Assembly: GCA_900546695.1 (NCBI GenBank)
Contig: URDX01000021.1
Span: 1-31,353 of the forward strand
Direction of reading: 5' to 3'
Origin: an uncultured Eubacteriales bacterium
Lineage (GTDB): Bacteria; Bacillota; Clostridia; Oscillospirales; CAG-272
Length of the DNA stretch: 31,353 nucleotides
Shown: positions 6,840 to 14,715 of the stretch, in pieces
Numbering within the stretch: the first letter of the stretch is position 1
Layout: each line of letters opens with the position of its first letter
Program-made: the position numbers and the translations under genes
Notes under the pieces: generated by a model
Told to the model about the DNA's origin: nothing
What the model saw: the letters and a program-made list of their open reading frames with translations, nothing else
Database searches by the model: none

Positions 6840-7923
6840 TAGGCGGAAGCTTTATTACACGGTATCCCGCCGCCTTTATCAGCCTATTGAAAACCGCAAG
6901 CCCCGCGCCGTCGCGGCTCGGCATACGCGCATAGACAGTCGATATGTCCCCGCGCTCGTCAAACTCCCGCAGCAGCCTGAACAACAGATGCGCCTGCTCG
7001 AGCGGGTCGCTGCGTGAACCGAGCGATTCCGCGCCCTCTCTGCCGAGCAGCTCGGTATCCTCGGAGAAGCACAGAATTCCGCAATCGCGCTTGTCGCGCA
7101 GATAGTCGTACACATCGCGGTCTGCGCCGTCAAGAATGATTACCTCGGCGCGCGGCGCGTAATGACGGTACTTCATACCCGGCGCTTCGGGCGTGCCGTC
7201 ATAGCGCTCGGTGACCGACGGGTCGACCGTAACGGGAACGCCGAGCCCGGACAGTTCCTCAGGCGTTATCGCGCCCGGGCGAAGCAGCCGCAGCCCATCG
7301 CCGTCAGGCTTTACGATGGTCGATTCGAGCCCGAAAGCGGCATCTCCGCCGTCGAGCACCGCGTCTATCCTGCCGTCAAAGTCCTCAAGGCAGTAGCGGG
7401 CACATGTCGCGCTCGGTCTGCCCGAGATGTTTGCCGACGGGGCTGCAATCGGCACGCCCGCCGCGCTTATCAGCTTATGCGCATGGATATTCAGCGGCAC
7501 GCGGACCGCAACGGTCTGGAGACCGCCCGTCACCGACGACGGAATTATATCCTTCTTCGGCAGTATCACCGTTATCGGTCCGGGCATAAAGCGCTGCGCG
7601 AGCCTGTAATACAGCTCGCTCGTCACCGCATATTCCTCCGCATCCTCCGCCCTTGCGAGGTGGATTATCAGAGGGTTGTCCGACGGTCTGCCCTTAGCGG
7701 CATATATCCGCCGCGCGGCATCTGCATCGAGCGCCGTAGCGCCGAGCCCGTACACCGTCTCGGTCGGGAACGCGACAAGCCCTCCCTCGCGGATTATCCG
7801 CGCCGCCCGTTCGATATCCTCCTCACGCTCGGCGTCGAGCAGAAGTGTATTCTTTACTCTTGCGGCGGTGACATGCCCTACCTCGGCGTCGCCGTGCTCC
7901 GCAATGCTGTTATTTTTGCTCAT
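6817..7923 (-). CDS. ywlC: L-threonylcarbamoyladenylate synthase, long Sua5 form
   Basis: Makes threonylcarbamoyl-AMP from threonine, bicarbonate and ATP, the first step of the t6A37 modification of ANN-decoding tRNAs. The 368-aa product has the YrdC/TsaC domain at about 30-215 (GGLVAFPTETVYGLGA, AAKGRPSDNPLIIHL, MPGPITVILPK, VRVPLNIHAHKLI, PIAAPSANISGRPSAT, LESTIVK, LLRPGAI) and then the Sua5 C-terminal domain (about 250-365) beginning PGMKYRHYAP, a conserved linker contacting the active site. The start codon directly follows the prfA stop (TGA-ATG, no gap), with a GAGGA site inside prfA. It is the last gene of phoH-ybeY-prfA-tsaC. The B. subtilis homologue is also near prfA. Confidence 0.95.
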   Translation of the reverse strand: MSKNNSIAEHGDAEVGHVTAARVKNTLLLDAEREEDIERAARIIREGGLVAFPTETVYGLGATALDADAARRIYAAKGRPSDNPLIIHLARAEDAEEYAVTSELYYRLAQRFMPGPITVILPKKDIIPSSVTGGLQTVAVRVPLNIHAHKLISAAGVPIAAPSANISGRPSATCARYCLEDFDGRIDAVLDGGDAAFGLESTIVKPDGDGLRLLRPGAITPEELSGLGVPVTVDPSVTERYDGTPEAPGMKYRHYAPRAEVIILDGADRDVYDYLRDKRDCGILCFSEDTELLGREGAESLGSRSDPLEQAHLLFRLLREFDERGDISTVYARMPSRDGAGLAVFNRLIKAAGYRVIKLPPIDTKMKN

Positions 7924-9003
7924 TCAGTTTGCCACGTCCTCGCTTGATCTGAGTTTTTCCGCCGTATCCGCCGTTATCAGCGCATCTATCATGCCGCCGA
8001 TATCGCCGTTCATAAAGCTGTCGATGGAATGCAGCGTCAGCCCTATGCGGTGGTCGGTAACGCGCCCCTGCGGAAAATTATATGTTCTTATCCGCTCGCA
8101 GCGGTTGCCCGTTCCGACCTGACTTCTGCGCTCGGATGCTATGCGGCTCTCCTGCTCCTCGAGACGCATGTTGTACAGTCGTGTGCGCAGTATCTTCATC
8201 GCCTTGTCGCGGTTCTTGAACTGGCTGCGCTCGTCCTGACATTCGACGACGATGCCCGTCGGAATGTGCAGCAGACGTATCGCCGACTCGGTCTTATTGA
8301 CATGCTGTCCTCCCGCGCCGCTGCTCTTTATCGTTTCTATCTTGAGGTCTGCGGGACTGAGCTCGACCTCAACCTCCTCCGCCTCGGGCAGCACCGCAAC
8401 GGTCGCCGTAGAGGTCTGTATCCTGCCCGACGACTCGGTCTCGGGCACGCGCTGAACTCGGTGTACGCCGCTCTCGAATTTAAGCCGTGAATAAGCGCCC
8501 TCTCCCTCGATGAGAAACGACACCTCGCGAAAGCCGCCGAGACCCGTTTCGTTCGAGCTCATAAGCTCGTGCCTCCACCCCATTGAATCGGCATACATCG
8601 AATACATGCGGTACAGATCGCCCGCAAAAAGCGCCGCTTCCTCGCCGCCCGCGCCCGCGCGTATCTCGACTATAACGTTCTTATCGTCGTTCTCATCTCG
8701 CGGGAGCAGCAGCACGCGCAGCTCCTCTTCGGTCCGCGCGACCGTCTCCTTTGCGCTTCTCAACTCCTCGTCGGCAAGGCTGAGCATGTCGGGATCGTTC
8801 TCGCTCGCGAGCAGGCTCAGTGCACCGCTCACCGCCGACTCCGCCCGCTTGTACTCGCGGAACTTTTCGACGATGGGTGTCAGTCGTTTATATTCCTTCA
8901 TCAGCGCGGAATATGCGGAGATATCGCTCATCACCGACGGGTCGGCAAGACGCTCGTCTATCTCCGAATAGCGCCGTTCTACATCATGCAGTCTGTCAAG
9001 CAT
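7924..9003 (-). CDS. prfA: Peptide chain release factor 1
   Basis: Recognises UAA and UAG and triggers peptide release. The 359-aa length is normal. The catalytic GGQ is at residues 231-233 (SSGAGGQHVNKTES) and the stop-codon recognition tripeptide is PET at 187-189, as I recall for B. subtilis RF1. Domain 1 (1-100) is a coiled helical region. Residue 196 of the GRIxTST segment is Gln (codon CAG), where RF1 proteins commonly have the His that stacks within the stop codon. A 5'-proximal ribosome binding site is weak. The gene lies 11 bp downstream of ybeY and is directly followed by the tsaC/sua5 gene. The methyltransferase gene prmC, often adjacent, is absent. Confidence 0.97.
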   Translation of the reverse strand: MLDRLHDVERRYSEIDERLADPSVMSDISAYSALMKEYKRLTPIVEKFREYKRAESAVSGALSLLASENDPDMLSLADEELRSAKETVARTEEELRVLLLPRDENDDKNVIVEIRAGAGGEEAALFAGDLYRMYSMYADSMGWRHELMSSNETGLGGFREVSFLIEGEGAYSRLKFESGVHRVQRVPETESSGRIQTSTATVAVLPEAEEVEVELSPADLKIETIKSSGAGGQHVNKTESAIRLLHIPTGIVVECQDERSQFKNRDKAMKILRTRLYNMRLEEQESRIASERRSQVGTGNRCERIRTYNFPQGRVTDHRIGLTLHSIDSFMNGDIGGMIDALITADTAEKLRSSEDVAN

Positions 9004-9014
9004 CGGCAGCTCCG

Positions 9015-9563
9015 TCAGCGGGAAAGACCCATACCGTCGAGTATCTCTCTCTGGCAGTCAAACATGATACGCTCGTTCTCTCCGCCGCCCTCATGGTCGT
9101 AGCCGAGCAGATGCAGCACCGAGTGCACGCAGAGGAATGCGAGCTCCCTCTCAAAGCTGTGACCGTATTCGCGCGCCTGTGCATGTGCGCGGTCGAGCGA
9201 TATAACGATGTCGCCGAGCGGTATTCTGCCCGTCTCGGGGTCGATGTCGTCTGCGGTCGGAATTCCGTCCTGCAGCAGCGGGAACGAAAGCACATCGGTC
9301 GCGCGGTCGATGCCGCGTGTCTCGATGTTGAGCATATGTATCTTACGGTCGGAGACAAGCAGCACCGATATTTCGGGGGCAAACCTGTCCTCGGGTATGT
9401 ACTCATGACGCAACGCAGCGGTTATCGCGCGGCGGATGAGCAGACGGGTGCGCAGATCGACGATGTATCTGCCCTGTCTGTTTGTTATGCTTATCTTATA
9501 GCCCGGCAGCAGCGAGAGCGCGCTCTCCTCCGCCTGCTCGATTATTTCAAGAAGGTTGTCCAT
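9015..9563 (-). CDS. ybeY: Endoribonuclease YbeY (rRNA maturation)
   Basis: Metal-dependent single-strand endoribonuclease involved in 16S rRNA 3'-end maturation and ribosome quality control. The signature H-S-V-L-H-L-L-G-Y-D-H with its three metal-binding histidines is present near the C terminus, preceded by ATDVLSFPL and LGDIVISLDRA, both conserved in UPF0054. I start it at ATG 9563 (182 aa), with GGAGAT 11-13 nt upstream; the longer frame back to 9644 lies inside phoH and has no family similarity. It overlaps the end of phoH by 17 bp, indicating translational coupling. B. subtilis has the order phoH-yqfF-ybeY; the yqfF gene is missing here. Confidence 0.93.
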   Translation of the reverse strand: MDNLLEIIEQAEESALSLLPGYKISITNRQGRYIVDLRTRLLIRRAITAALRHEYIPEDRFAPEISVLLVSDRKIHMLNIETRGIDRATDVLSFPLLQDGIPTADDIDPETGRIPLGDIVISLDRAHAQAREYGHSFERELAFLCVHSVLHLLGYDHEGGGENERIMFDCQREILDGMGLSR

Positions 9564-10596
9564 CTTTTTGTATCTCCGTATCTTCTGTATTACCCTGCAT
9601 AGCTGCCGCGCCGCGCCCCTTCGCGCCTCCGCACTCATATGCATTGACGATATCCTGAACGAGCCGATGCCTTACAACGTCGCGCCCCGAAAAACGGTGG
9701 ATATATATCCCGTTTATCCCGTCGAGTATGCGCACCGCCTGAATAAGTCCCGACGGCTTTCCGTCAGGCAGGTCTATCTGCGTCGTGTCGCCCGTAACTA
9801 TCATTTTGGAATTAAAGCCGAGACGTGTAAGGAACATCTTCATCTGCTCGCGGGTGGTGTTCTGCGCCTCATCGAGAATGATAAACGAATCGCTGAGCGT
9901 TCTGCCGCGCATGTATGCGAGCGGCGCAACCTCTATCGTTCCGCGCTCGATATGCTTTGTGCAGGTCTCCGCACCGAGCATGTCGTACAGCGCGTCGTAG
10001 AGTGGGCGGAGATAGGGATCTATCTTACTCTGCAGGTCGCCCGGGAGAAATCCGAGCCGTTCCCCCGCCTCTACCGCGGGGCGGGTGAGTATTATCTTAT
10101 TTACCGACTTTTTTCGCAGCGCATCGACGGCGAGTGCGACCGCAAGGTAGGTCTTTCCCGTTCCTGCGGGACCTATGCCGAAGATGACGGTGTTTCCGCG
10201 TATCGCGTCAACATAGCGCTTCTGCCCCGCCGTCATCGCCCTGACGGGCTTTCCTCTGCCGCCGAGACATATAACCCCGCCGTCACACTCCGTGAGCTCG
10301 TCGCTCTTGCCGTCGCGTACGCTGTCGATTATATATCCGAGCTCCTGCTCGGTGATGTCCGCACCGCTCGGCGAGTGCAGCAGCGCCGTTACAGCCGATG
10401 CCGCAAGCTCCGCATTCTCCTTGCTCTGCGCGGTTATAACTATCCTGTTTCCGTCGGTGCGGTCGGTGTCCTCGCTCCGTATCACGGCATTAAACGCATC
10501 TTCGACCGCGCGTATATTGGCATCAAGTGCACCAAACGCCGCCGCTGTCTGCTCGGGCGAGTCGGTGAACACCTCTCTTGTATAGCTTTCTGCCAT
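9547..10596 (-). CDS. phoH: PhoH-family ATPase (PhoH-like)
   Basis: Cytoplasmic P-loop ATPase often coupled to YbeY; RNA-related function is suspected but not settled. The 349-aa product has a Walker A GPAGTGKT, LTRPAVEAGERLGFLPGDL, PLYDALYDML, the Walker B-like IILDEAQNTT, and VTGDTTQIDLP, all in family order. The N-terminal 100 residues look KH-like and variable. The start at 10596 (MAESYTREVF) is set by AGGAAGG about 6 nt upstream; the frame is open to 10656 without a better signal. A sigma-A promoter at 10702-10730 starts this operon, separating it from the sporulation pair yqfC-yqfD behind it. Confidence 0.94.
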   Translation of the reverse strand: MAESYTREVFTDSPEQTAAAFGALDANIRAVEDAFNAVIRSEDTDRTDGNRIVITAQSKENAELAASAVTALLHSPSGADITEQELGYIIDSVRDGKSDELTECDGGVICLGGRGKPVRAMTAGQKRYVDAIRGNTVIFGIGPAGTGKTYLAVALAVDALRKKSVNKIILTRPAVEAGERLGFLPGDLQSKIDPYLRPLYDALYDMLGAETCTKHIERGTIEVAPLAYMRGRTLSDSFIILDEAQNTTREQMKMFLTRLGFNSKMIVTGDTTQIDLPDGKPSGLIQAVRILDGINGIYIHRFSGRDVVRHRLVQDIVNAYECGGAKGRGAAAMQGNTEDTEIQKDGQPS

Positions 10597-10701
10597 TTTA
10601 CCTTCCTTATTGCTGCCCGCCTCAGCCGCCTGCCCCTTGTCCGCATGCAAAAACACGGGTCTCGGCGGTCGGAACGGTACAACTCCCTCAATATATCATA
10701 T

Positions 10702-10730
10702 ATTTTATACTTATCCCGTGCTTTTGTCAA
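10702..10730 (-). promoter_or_regulatory. Sigma-A promoter of phoH-ybeY-prfA-tsaC
   Basis: Minus-strand TTGACA (10730-10725), 17 bp, TAAAAT (10707-10702), in an AT-rich patch of otherwise GC-rich DNA. The start would be near 10695, about 100 nt upstream of phoH. I see no terminator between yqfD and this promoter. Confidence 0.75.
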
Positions 10731-10854
10731 TAGCGCGGGCGCATGTCTGCAGGGTCACGGACGTATTTTCGGCAGTTTTTTCGTCGGATATTCGGTCGGG
10801 CTTTCGGCGCACGCCCGTCGGCAATGTCGATTCGCCGCTGCACACGTGCGTATA

Positions 10855-12069
10855 TCACGGCAGTGTACCGTCAATGACGGGCAGAGGCACGACCTGCGCG
10901 ACATCCTCAAGGCAGTGTACCGTTGTGCGCAGTATATACACATCGCCCTCCTCGCGGCTCTCGAGAAAGCCCTCGTCGGTGCGCGACAGCAGCTCGCTCT
11001 CCCCTATCTCGTCGCGGAGCATCACCGTCATGCGAGCCTCTGCGACCCGCTCCGCCTCCTCTACCGTCCGCGTGCGCGGCTGCTCGGTGTAGTAGCAATA
11101 GCTGTCGGTGCTTACCGTTATCGGCAGTATGATGCCGCCGGGGAGCGTCAGCCTTTCGCTCCCGCTCTCGAGCTCATACGGCAGCTCCCGTACCCTGTGA
11201 CGCACGGGGTGCAGACTGTGCCCGAACAGTGAGAGACGTATATCCCGCACGACCGCACCGTACTCCCGCTCCTGCACCGTCAGCGGCACCTCCGCCGTGA
11301 GCACATGCTGCGTGTGTGCTATGACGCTGCCCCTTGCATGAGTGTAGCGCATTACACCCGTGTTCTTGTTTTCGAGCGCGCCCGATATCAGCAGCTGTCC
11401 CGCAGCGATATTATCGCCGTCACCGACGACCGCCTCACCCGCCGCGGTATTCACATACTTCACAACGCCCTCGCGCGATGCGACAACATTCGACGGCGTT
11501 CCCGTATCTATCCTGCCGTCGCGGTATGCCGTCTTAGTATAACGCAGCTGCGCCGCAGTGCCCGATATGTCGATGCTCATCCAGCTGATGCGCGGGTCGC
11601 CGGCAAGATACGCAGAGCAAACGCGGAACAGATCGAGCGACGGTATGAAAGCACCCTCCGCGCAGCCGAGCGCACGAACGCCGTCAAGCAGCTCACCCTC
11701 AAGCTCAGCATCCCGCTCCTGCCCGTCGCGCGGCGCGACATCGAGCGTCCATATAAAGCGTGACAGCAGTGCGGCAAGCAGACACGCGAGCACCATACCG
11801 ACGGGTATTCCCGGGCGATGAGAAAATCGCGAGCACAGCGCCGGCAGCCCGCTCCGCCTTACCAGCCTGTGCTCTGCCCCGCTCTCTGAGAGCAGCAGCT
11901 GTGCCTGTGCGCGGTCGGCGGATGACATCCGCAGCTCCCAACCGTCATCCCGCCGCACGGCGGAATATTGCAGCGCGCCGAGCAGATTCAGCGCATCGCC
12001 GTCGGCTATGTACAGCGTATCACAGCCGAGAAAAAAACGTCCTATCGCGGCGACTATGCCGCTCCTCAC
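10855..12069 (-). CDS. yqfD: Sporulation protein YqfD
   Basis: Mother-cell sporulation protein of the YqfD family, needed for efficient spore formation; mechanism unknown. The 404-aa length fits (about 400 in B. subtilis). A single membrane segment lies at about 85-110 (PVGMVLACLLAALLSRFIW), followed by a large presumed extracytoplasmic part with conserved-looking SREGVVKYVNTAAGEAVVGDGDNIAAGQLLISG, reminiscent of a lipoyl/biotinyl-like barrel. The start is GTG 12069: it overlaps the yqfC TGA as GTGA and has GAGGGGG about 8 nt upstream. The frame remains open upstream to 12156 inside yqfC, but that part is antithetical to the ribosome binding site. Confidence 0.85.
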   Translation of the reverse strand: MRSGIVAAIGRFFLGCDTLYIADGDALNLLGALQYSAVRRDDGWELRMSSADRAQAQLLLSESGAEHRLVRRSGLPALCSRFSHRPGIPVGMVLACLLAALLSRFIWTLDVAPRDGQERDAELEGELLDGVRALGCAEGAFIPSLDLFRVCSAYLAGDPRISWMSIDISGTAAQLRYTKTAYRDGRIDTGTPSNVVASREGVVKYVNTAAGEAVVGDGDNIAAGQLLISGALENKNTGVMRYTHARGSVIAHTQHVLTAEVPLTVQEREYGAVVRDIRLSLFGHSLHPVRHRVRELPYELESGSERLTLPGGIILPITVSTDSYCYYTEQPRTRTVEEAERVAEARMTVMLRDEIGESELLSRTDEGFLESREEGDVYILRTTVHCLEDVAQVVPLPVIDGTLP

Positions 12070-12389
12070 ACCGCATGCCCCCTCTCGCCCGCCGACCGCA
12101 GCGAGATGTCGGTGATAACGCCGTCTATCTCCAGCGTTCCACCGCTGCGGTGACACAGCGTCAGTCCATCGCCCATCACTCTGAGCTCGTATCTCCCAGC
12201 CCTCAGTACTATCAGATCGTCGCGAAAGCAGATTATCCTTCTGCAGCGCGACAACCTCAGCTGCATTCGGTCAAATATAGTTATCACCGTCTCTGCCGTT
12301 CCGGGACATTCCTCCTGCGGCAGATCCGATATCGAAAAAAGTCTCCCGAGCAGCTGCCGCTCTCCTTTTCTTTTTTTCTCCGCTGACAT
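12066..12389 (-). CDS. yqfC: Sporulation protein YqfC (YabP/YqfC family)
   Basis: Small sporulation protein that is the invariable partner of YqfD in endospore formers. The 107-aa product has the family core TVITIFDRMQLRLSRCRRII, followed by a beta-rich stretch DDLIVLRAGRYELRVMGDGLTL and the end LEIDGVITDISL, matching the family's small beta protein. The basic N terminus (MSAEKKRKGERQ) extends a little beyond the B. subtilis protein. GGAGG lies 12 nt upstream of ATG 12389. It is divergent from ylbJ across about 100 bp; the pair yqfC-yqfD is translationally coupled. No clean sigma-E promoter could be placed in the short divergent interval. Confidence 0.85.
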   Translation of the reverse strand: MSAEKKRKGERQLLGRLFSISDLPQEECPGTAETVITIFDRMQLRLSRCRRIICFRDDLIVLRAGRYELRVMGDGLTLCHRSGGTLEIDGVITDISLRSAGERGHAV

Positions 12390-12488
12390 TATGTATCTTT
12401 CCTCCGCTCGCTAAGTATAGTGTAGTATACGCCGTACGGCACCTATGCGGCACCGCCGCAATTACCATATGCGATGGGAGTGGTATTA

Positions 12489-13607
12489 ATGACAACCGTA
12501 AGAGACGGCATCCGCCCCGCGGGCAGAGCTATGCCGCGGCGGCTCGGAGCGTCGCGACGAATCGGACGGTATGCGGCAGCTGCCATTTGCGATACAGCGC
12601 TGCTCTATTTTATTCCGCTGCTCGTGATATTCTCGGATACCGCGGCGGATGCGGTGCGTCGGAGTCTGCAGCTGTCGGCGGCGTCGCTTGTACCGTCTCT
12701 CTTTCCGTATCTCGTCATTTCGGCGCTGATAACGCGCTGCGGTACGGCGGAGCGCATCGGGCATGCGGTGGGCAGACCCTTCTCGCGGCTGTGCGGATTG
12801 CCGCCCGCGCTTGCGTTTCCTTTCATCATCGGGCTGTGCTCGGGCTATCCCGCGGGCGCTGCCGCCGTATGCTCGGTATACCGCCGCGGGGGCTGTACGG
12901 CAGACGATGCAGAGCGCGGCTGTGCGCTGCTCGGAAACACGGGACCGGGGCTCACCGTCGGGCTGCTCGGTGAAGCGCTGCTCGGCAGCCGCAGACTCGG
13001 CATGATTGTCTATCTCGCTCAGCTGCTCGCGGTGCTGACAGTCTGTGCGCTGCACGGCATTATCGTCAGACGTAAAAAACGCCGCGCACACGGCAGCAGT
13101 GAAAATGTCACGGAAAAAGCGCAACATACAGCGGGAGGCGAACAGAAAACATCCGAGCGCGGCACGGCAAACAACGGAACACATGTCGGGTCGGGGCATG
13201 TCGGAATAATACGTGCACTGCCGGAAGCGGTCGCATCCGCAACATCGACCGTTCTGACCGTTGTATCGCTCGTCACCGTATTTTCGCTGCTGCGAATACT
13301 GCTGCAAGCGCTGCTCGGCAAGCTAAGCGAATCTATCGGCATTGCCCTGCCGTCCTGCACTCCCGCTCTGCTCTCGATACTGATTGAGATAAGCGACGGG
13401 CTCTGCTGCGCGTCGGCGATAGGCGGAAAGACGGGTACGGTGCTCTGTGCCGCCGCTGTCGGGTGGTCGGGGCTGTGCGTCATCACGCAGACAAAAACAC
13501 TGATGCGCAACTGCGGGCTCGTCGGCTGCCGCATAATTTCCATGCGTCTCGCGCTCGGTGCACTCTGCGCCGCCTACACCTTTCTGCTGCTCGTCTGCCA
13601 TGGATAA
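12489..13607 (+). CDS. ylbJ: Sporulation integral membrane protein YlbJ (SpoVV-like)
   Basis: Membrane protein of the nucleoside-recognition/GATE superfamily; in B. subtilis YlbJ (SpoVV) acts in dipicolinic acid transport across the outer forespore membrane. The 372-aa product is polytopic with the family stretches LVPSLFPYLVISALI, AFPFIIGLCSGYPAGAA, LLGNTGPGLTVGLLGEALLG and EISDGLCC. Between about residues 195 and 240 is a hydrophilic linker rich in Lys, Thr and Gly that looks like an insertion between the two membrane halves. I use ATG 12489 because GGGAG (12476-12480) lies 8 nt upstream. It is divergent from yqfC-yqfD, so three sporulation genes share one intergenic region. Confidence 0.88.
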   Translation: MTTVRDGIRPAGRAMPRRLGASRRIGRYAAAAICDTALLYFIPLLVIFSDTAADAVRRSLQLSAASLVPSLFPYLVISALITRCGTAERIGHAVGRPFSRLCGLPPALAFPFIIGLCSGYPAGAAAVCSVYRRGGCTADDAERGCALLGNTGPGLTVGLLGEALLGSRRLGMIVYLAQLLAVLTVCALHGIIVRRKKRRAHGSSENVTEKAQHTAGGEQKTSERGTANNGTHVGSGHVGIIRALPEAVASATSTVLTVVSLVTVFSLLRILLQALLGKLSESIGIALPSCTPALLSILIEISDGLCCASAIGGKTGTVLCAAAVGWSGLCVITQTKTLMRNCGLVGCRIISMRLALGALCAAYTFLLLVCHG

Positions 13608-13653
13608 TTATTTGCCCGCCGCTCATCTGCATCGGATAATCGCCCATTAATTA

Positions 13654-13740
13654 TTTAATGCCGTCTGTCACAGCCGATAGCTTTTAATACCCGTCTGTCG
13701 CGACTGAAATTTTAATGCTCGTCCGACCCGAGCAAAAATG
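13654..13740. repeat. Degenerate 28-29-bp tandem repeat (3 copies)
   Basis: TTTAATG/TTTAATAC followed by CCGTCTGTC-like sequence and a GCGACTGA/CAGCCGATAG-like piece starts at 13654, 13683 and 13711. It occupies much of the 280-bp interval between ylbJ and the next gene. No terminator for ylbJ is apparent there. Confidence 0.6.
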
Positions 13741-13824
13741 CTGTTTTCAAGCATCTGCGCATCGCGAACGGAACACTCGGCGGGTATCCGTCTCGCCCGC
13801 TCGGAACAATTTTTCAAAAAAGTG

Positions 13825-13853
13825 TGGAAAAAAAATAAAAAATGTAGTATAAT
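13825..13853 (+). promoter_or_regulatory. Sigma-A promoter of the zinc-ribbon-like gene
   Basis: TGGAAA (13825-13830), 17 bp, TATAAT (13848-13853), embedded in an A-rich tract. The -10 is perfect; the -35 matches 4 of 6. The start would be near 13860, inside the palindrome at 13855-13878. Confidence 0.7.
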
Positions 13854-13854
13854 A

Positions 13855-13878
13855 CTCCCGATATATACTTATCGGGAG
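13855..13878 (+). promoter_or_regulatory. Perfect palindrome over start site and ribosome binding site
   Basis: CTCCCGATA (13855-13863) and TATCGGGAG (13870-13878) are perfect 9-bp inverted arms around TATACT. The right arm contains most of the Shine-Dalgarno GGGAGG (13874-13879) of the gene at 13888. It could be an operator overlapping the start site or, if transcription begins a few bases earlier than predicted, a hairpin hiding the ribosome binding site. Confidence 0.5.
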
Positions 13879-13887
13879 GTACAGGCA

Positions 13888-14715
13888 ATGGCTTTTCGCA
13901 GAAAAGACGATCACAGGTACCGCGCGAGCGACTCGGACACACGGCTCACGCGGTTCAGACCGAAATACAAGACCGCGCACGACAAGGGCTCGGAGCGCGA
14001 GCTGCCCGAGATCTGCCGCTACTGCGTACGCGCGCACAAGCTGTTTGATTCCGAGACCATGCTCTGCGAGCGCAAGGGAGTAGTTTCCTGCCGCTACACA
14101 TGCCGCAGGTTCGTGTACGACCCGCTTAAACACGTGCCGTTCCAAGCGCCGGCCGTCTTTGACGAGGATATGGTAATGCCCACGCTTGACGACCTTCCCG
14201 ATGATGCTGCCGACACGACTCAACCCGCGCAGACATCGGATACTACACAGACATCGGATGTCGTGCACGCACCGGATGCTGCTCAAATATCGGATACCGC
14301 TCAGACTGCAAGCACCGCATCGAGCGATTCAACCGAGAGTAGCGCTGAGCCCGCTCACGTCTCGGAAAACGCGACTTCATCGGACGCAGCCGGGCCCGCC
14401 CGTGACAGCGGCATCGACACAGAATCATCCAACGGCGCATCACATACGAACGGACAAACCGTCAACGAAAAGAGCGCCGACAAGCAGACCTCCGACGGTA
14501 CAGACAGTGCAGGTTCAAGCAGTGCCGCGCAGGGTGGAGAGAGCGACAGCGCCTCAGAGAGCGGCAATGCCGTCAAATCCGAGTCCGAAGAGTCCGCATA
14601 CCCCGATAAAAAGACCGCCGCAGGCACCTCGGATAACGGCGGCGAAAAGAGCGACGGCAATGAGGTAAGATCACAGTTCGGTATGGAGAGCCTATGGAGC
14701 GATACATCAAGATAA
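13888..14715 (+). CDS. Hypothetical protein: cysteine-rich domain with long acidic Ser/Thr tail
   Basis: The 275-aa product has a compact N-terminal domain (about 35-90) with cysteines C-x2-C, then MLC, then C-x3-C (CRYC, MLCERKGVVSC, SCRYTC) and the end RRFVYDPLKHVPF. This resembles short clostridial proteins of about 70-80 aa with the same cysteine pattern and D-P-L-K end, presumably a small zinc ribbon; no function is known to me. From about residue 95 to 275 the chain is low-complexity, rich in Ser, Thr, Asp, Glu, Ala and Gln, with octapeptide-like repeats (TSDTTQ, TSDVVH, ISDTAQ). Start 13888 has GGGAGG 8 nt upstream. It overlaps the CapA-like gene by 22 bp, so the two are coupled. Confidence 0.8.
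   Translation: MAFRRKDDHRYRASDSDTRLTRFRPKYKTAHDKGSERELPEICRYCVRAHKLFDSETMLCERKGVVSCRYTCRRFVYDPLKHVPFQAPAVFDEDMVMPTLDDLPDDAADTTQPAQTSDTTQTSDVVHAPDAAQISDTAQTASTASSDSTESSAEPAHVSENATSSDAAGPARDSGIDTESSNGASHTNGQTVNEKSADKQTSDGTDSAGSSSAAQGGESDSASESGNAVKSESEESAYPDKKTAAGTSDNGGEKSDGNEVRSQFGMESLWSDTSR
14229..14310 (+). repeat. Coding minisatellite in the acidic tail
   Basis: CAGACATCGGATACTACA, CAGACATCGGATGTC and later ATATCGGATACCGCTCAG-like pieces recur every 18-24 bp, encoding the QTSDTT/QTSDVV/QISDTA repeats of the protein tail. Confidence 0.5.

Noticed and set aside
9556..11232. A 558-codon open frame on the plus strand opposite phoH and yqfD
   Set aside because: It runs antisense to two well-supported genes, has no ribosome binding site or known motif, and such long antisense frames are common across this GC-rich window.
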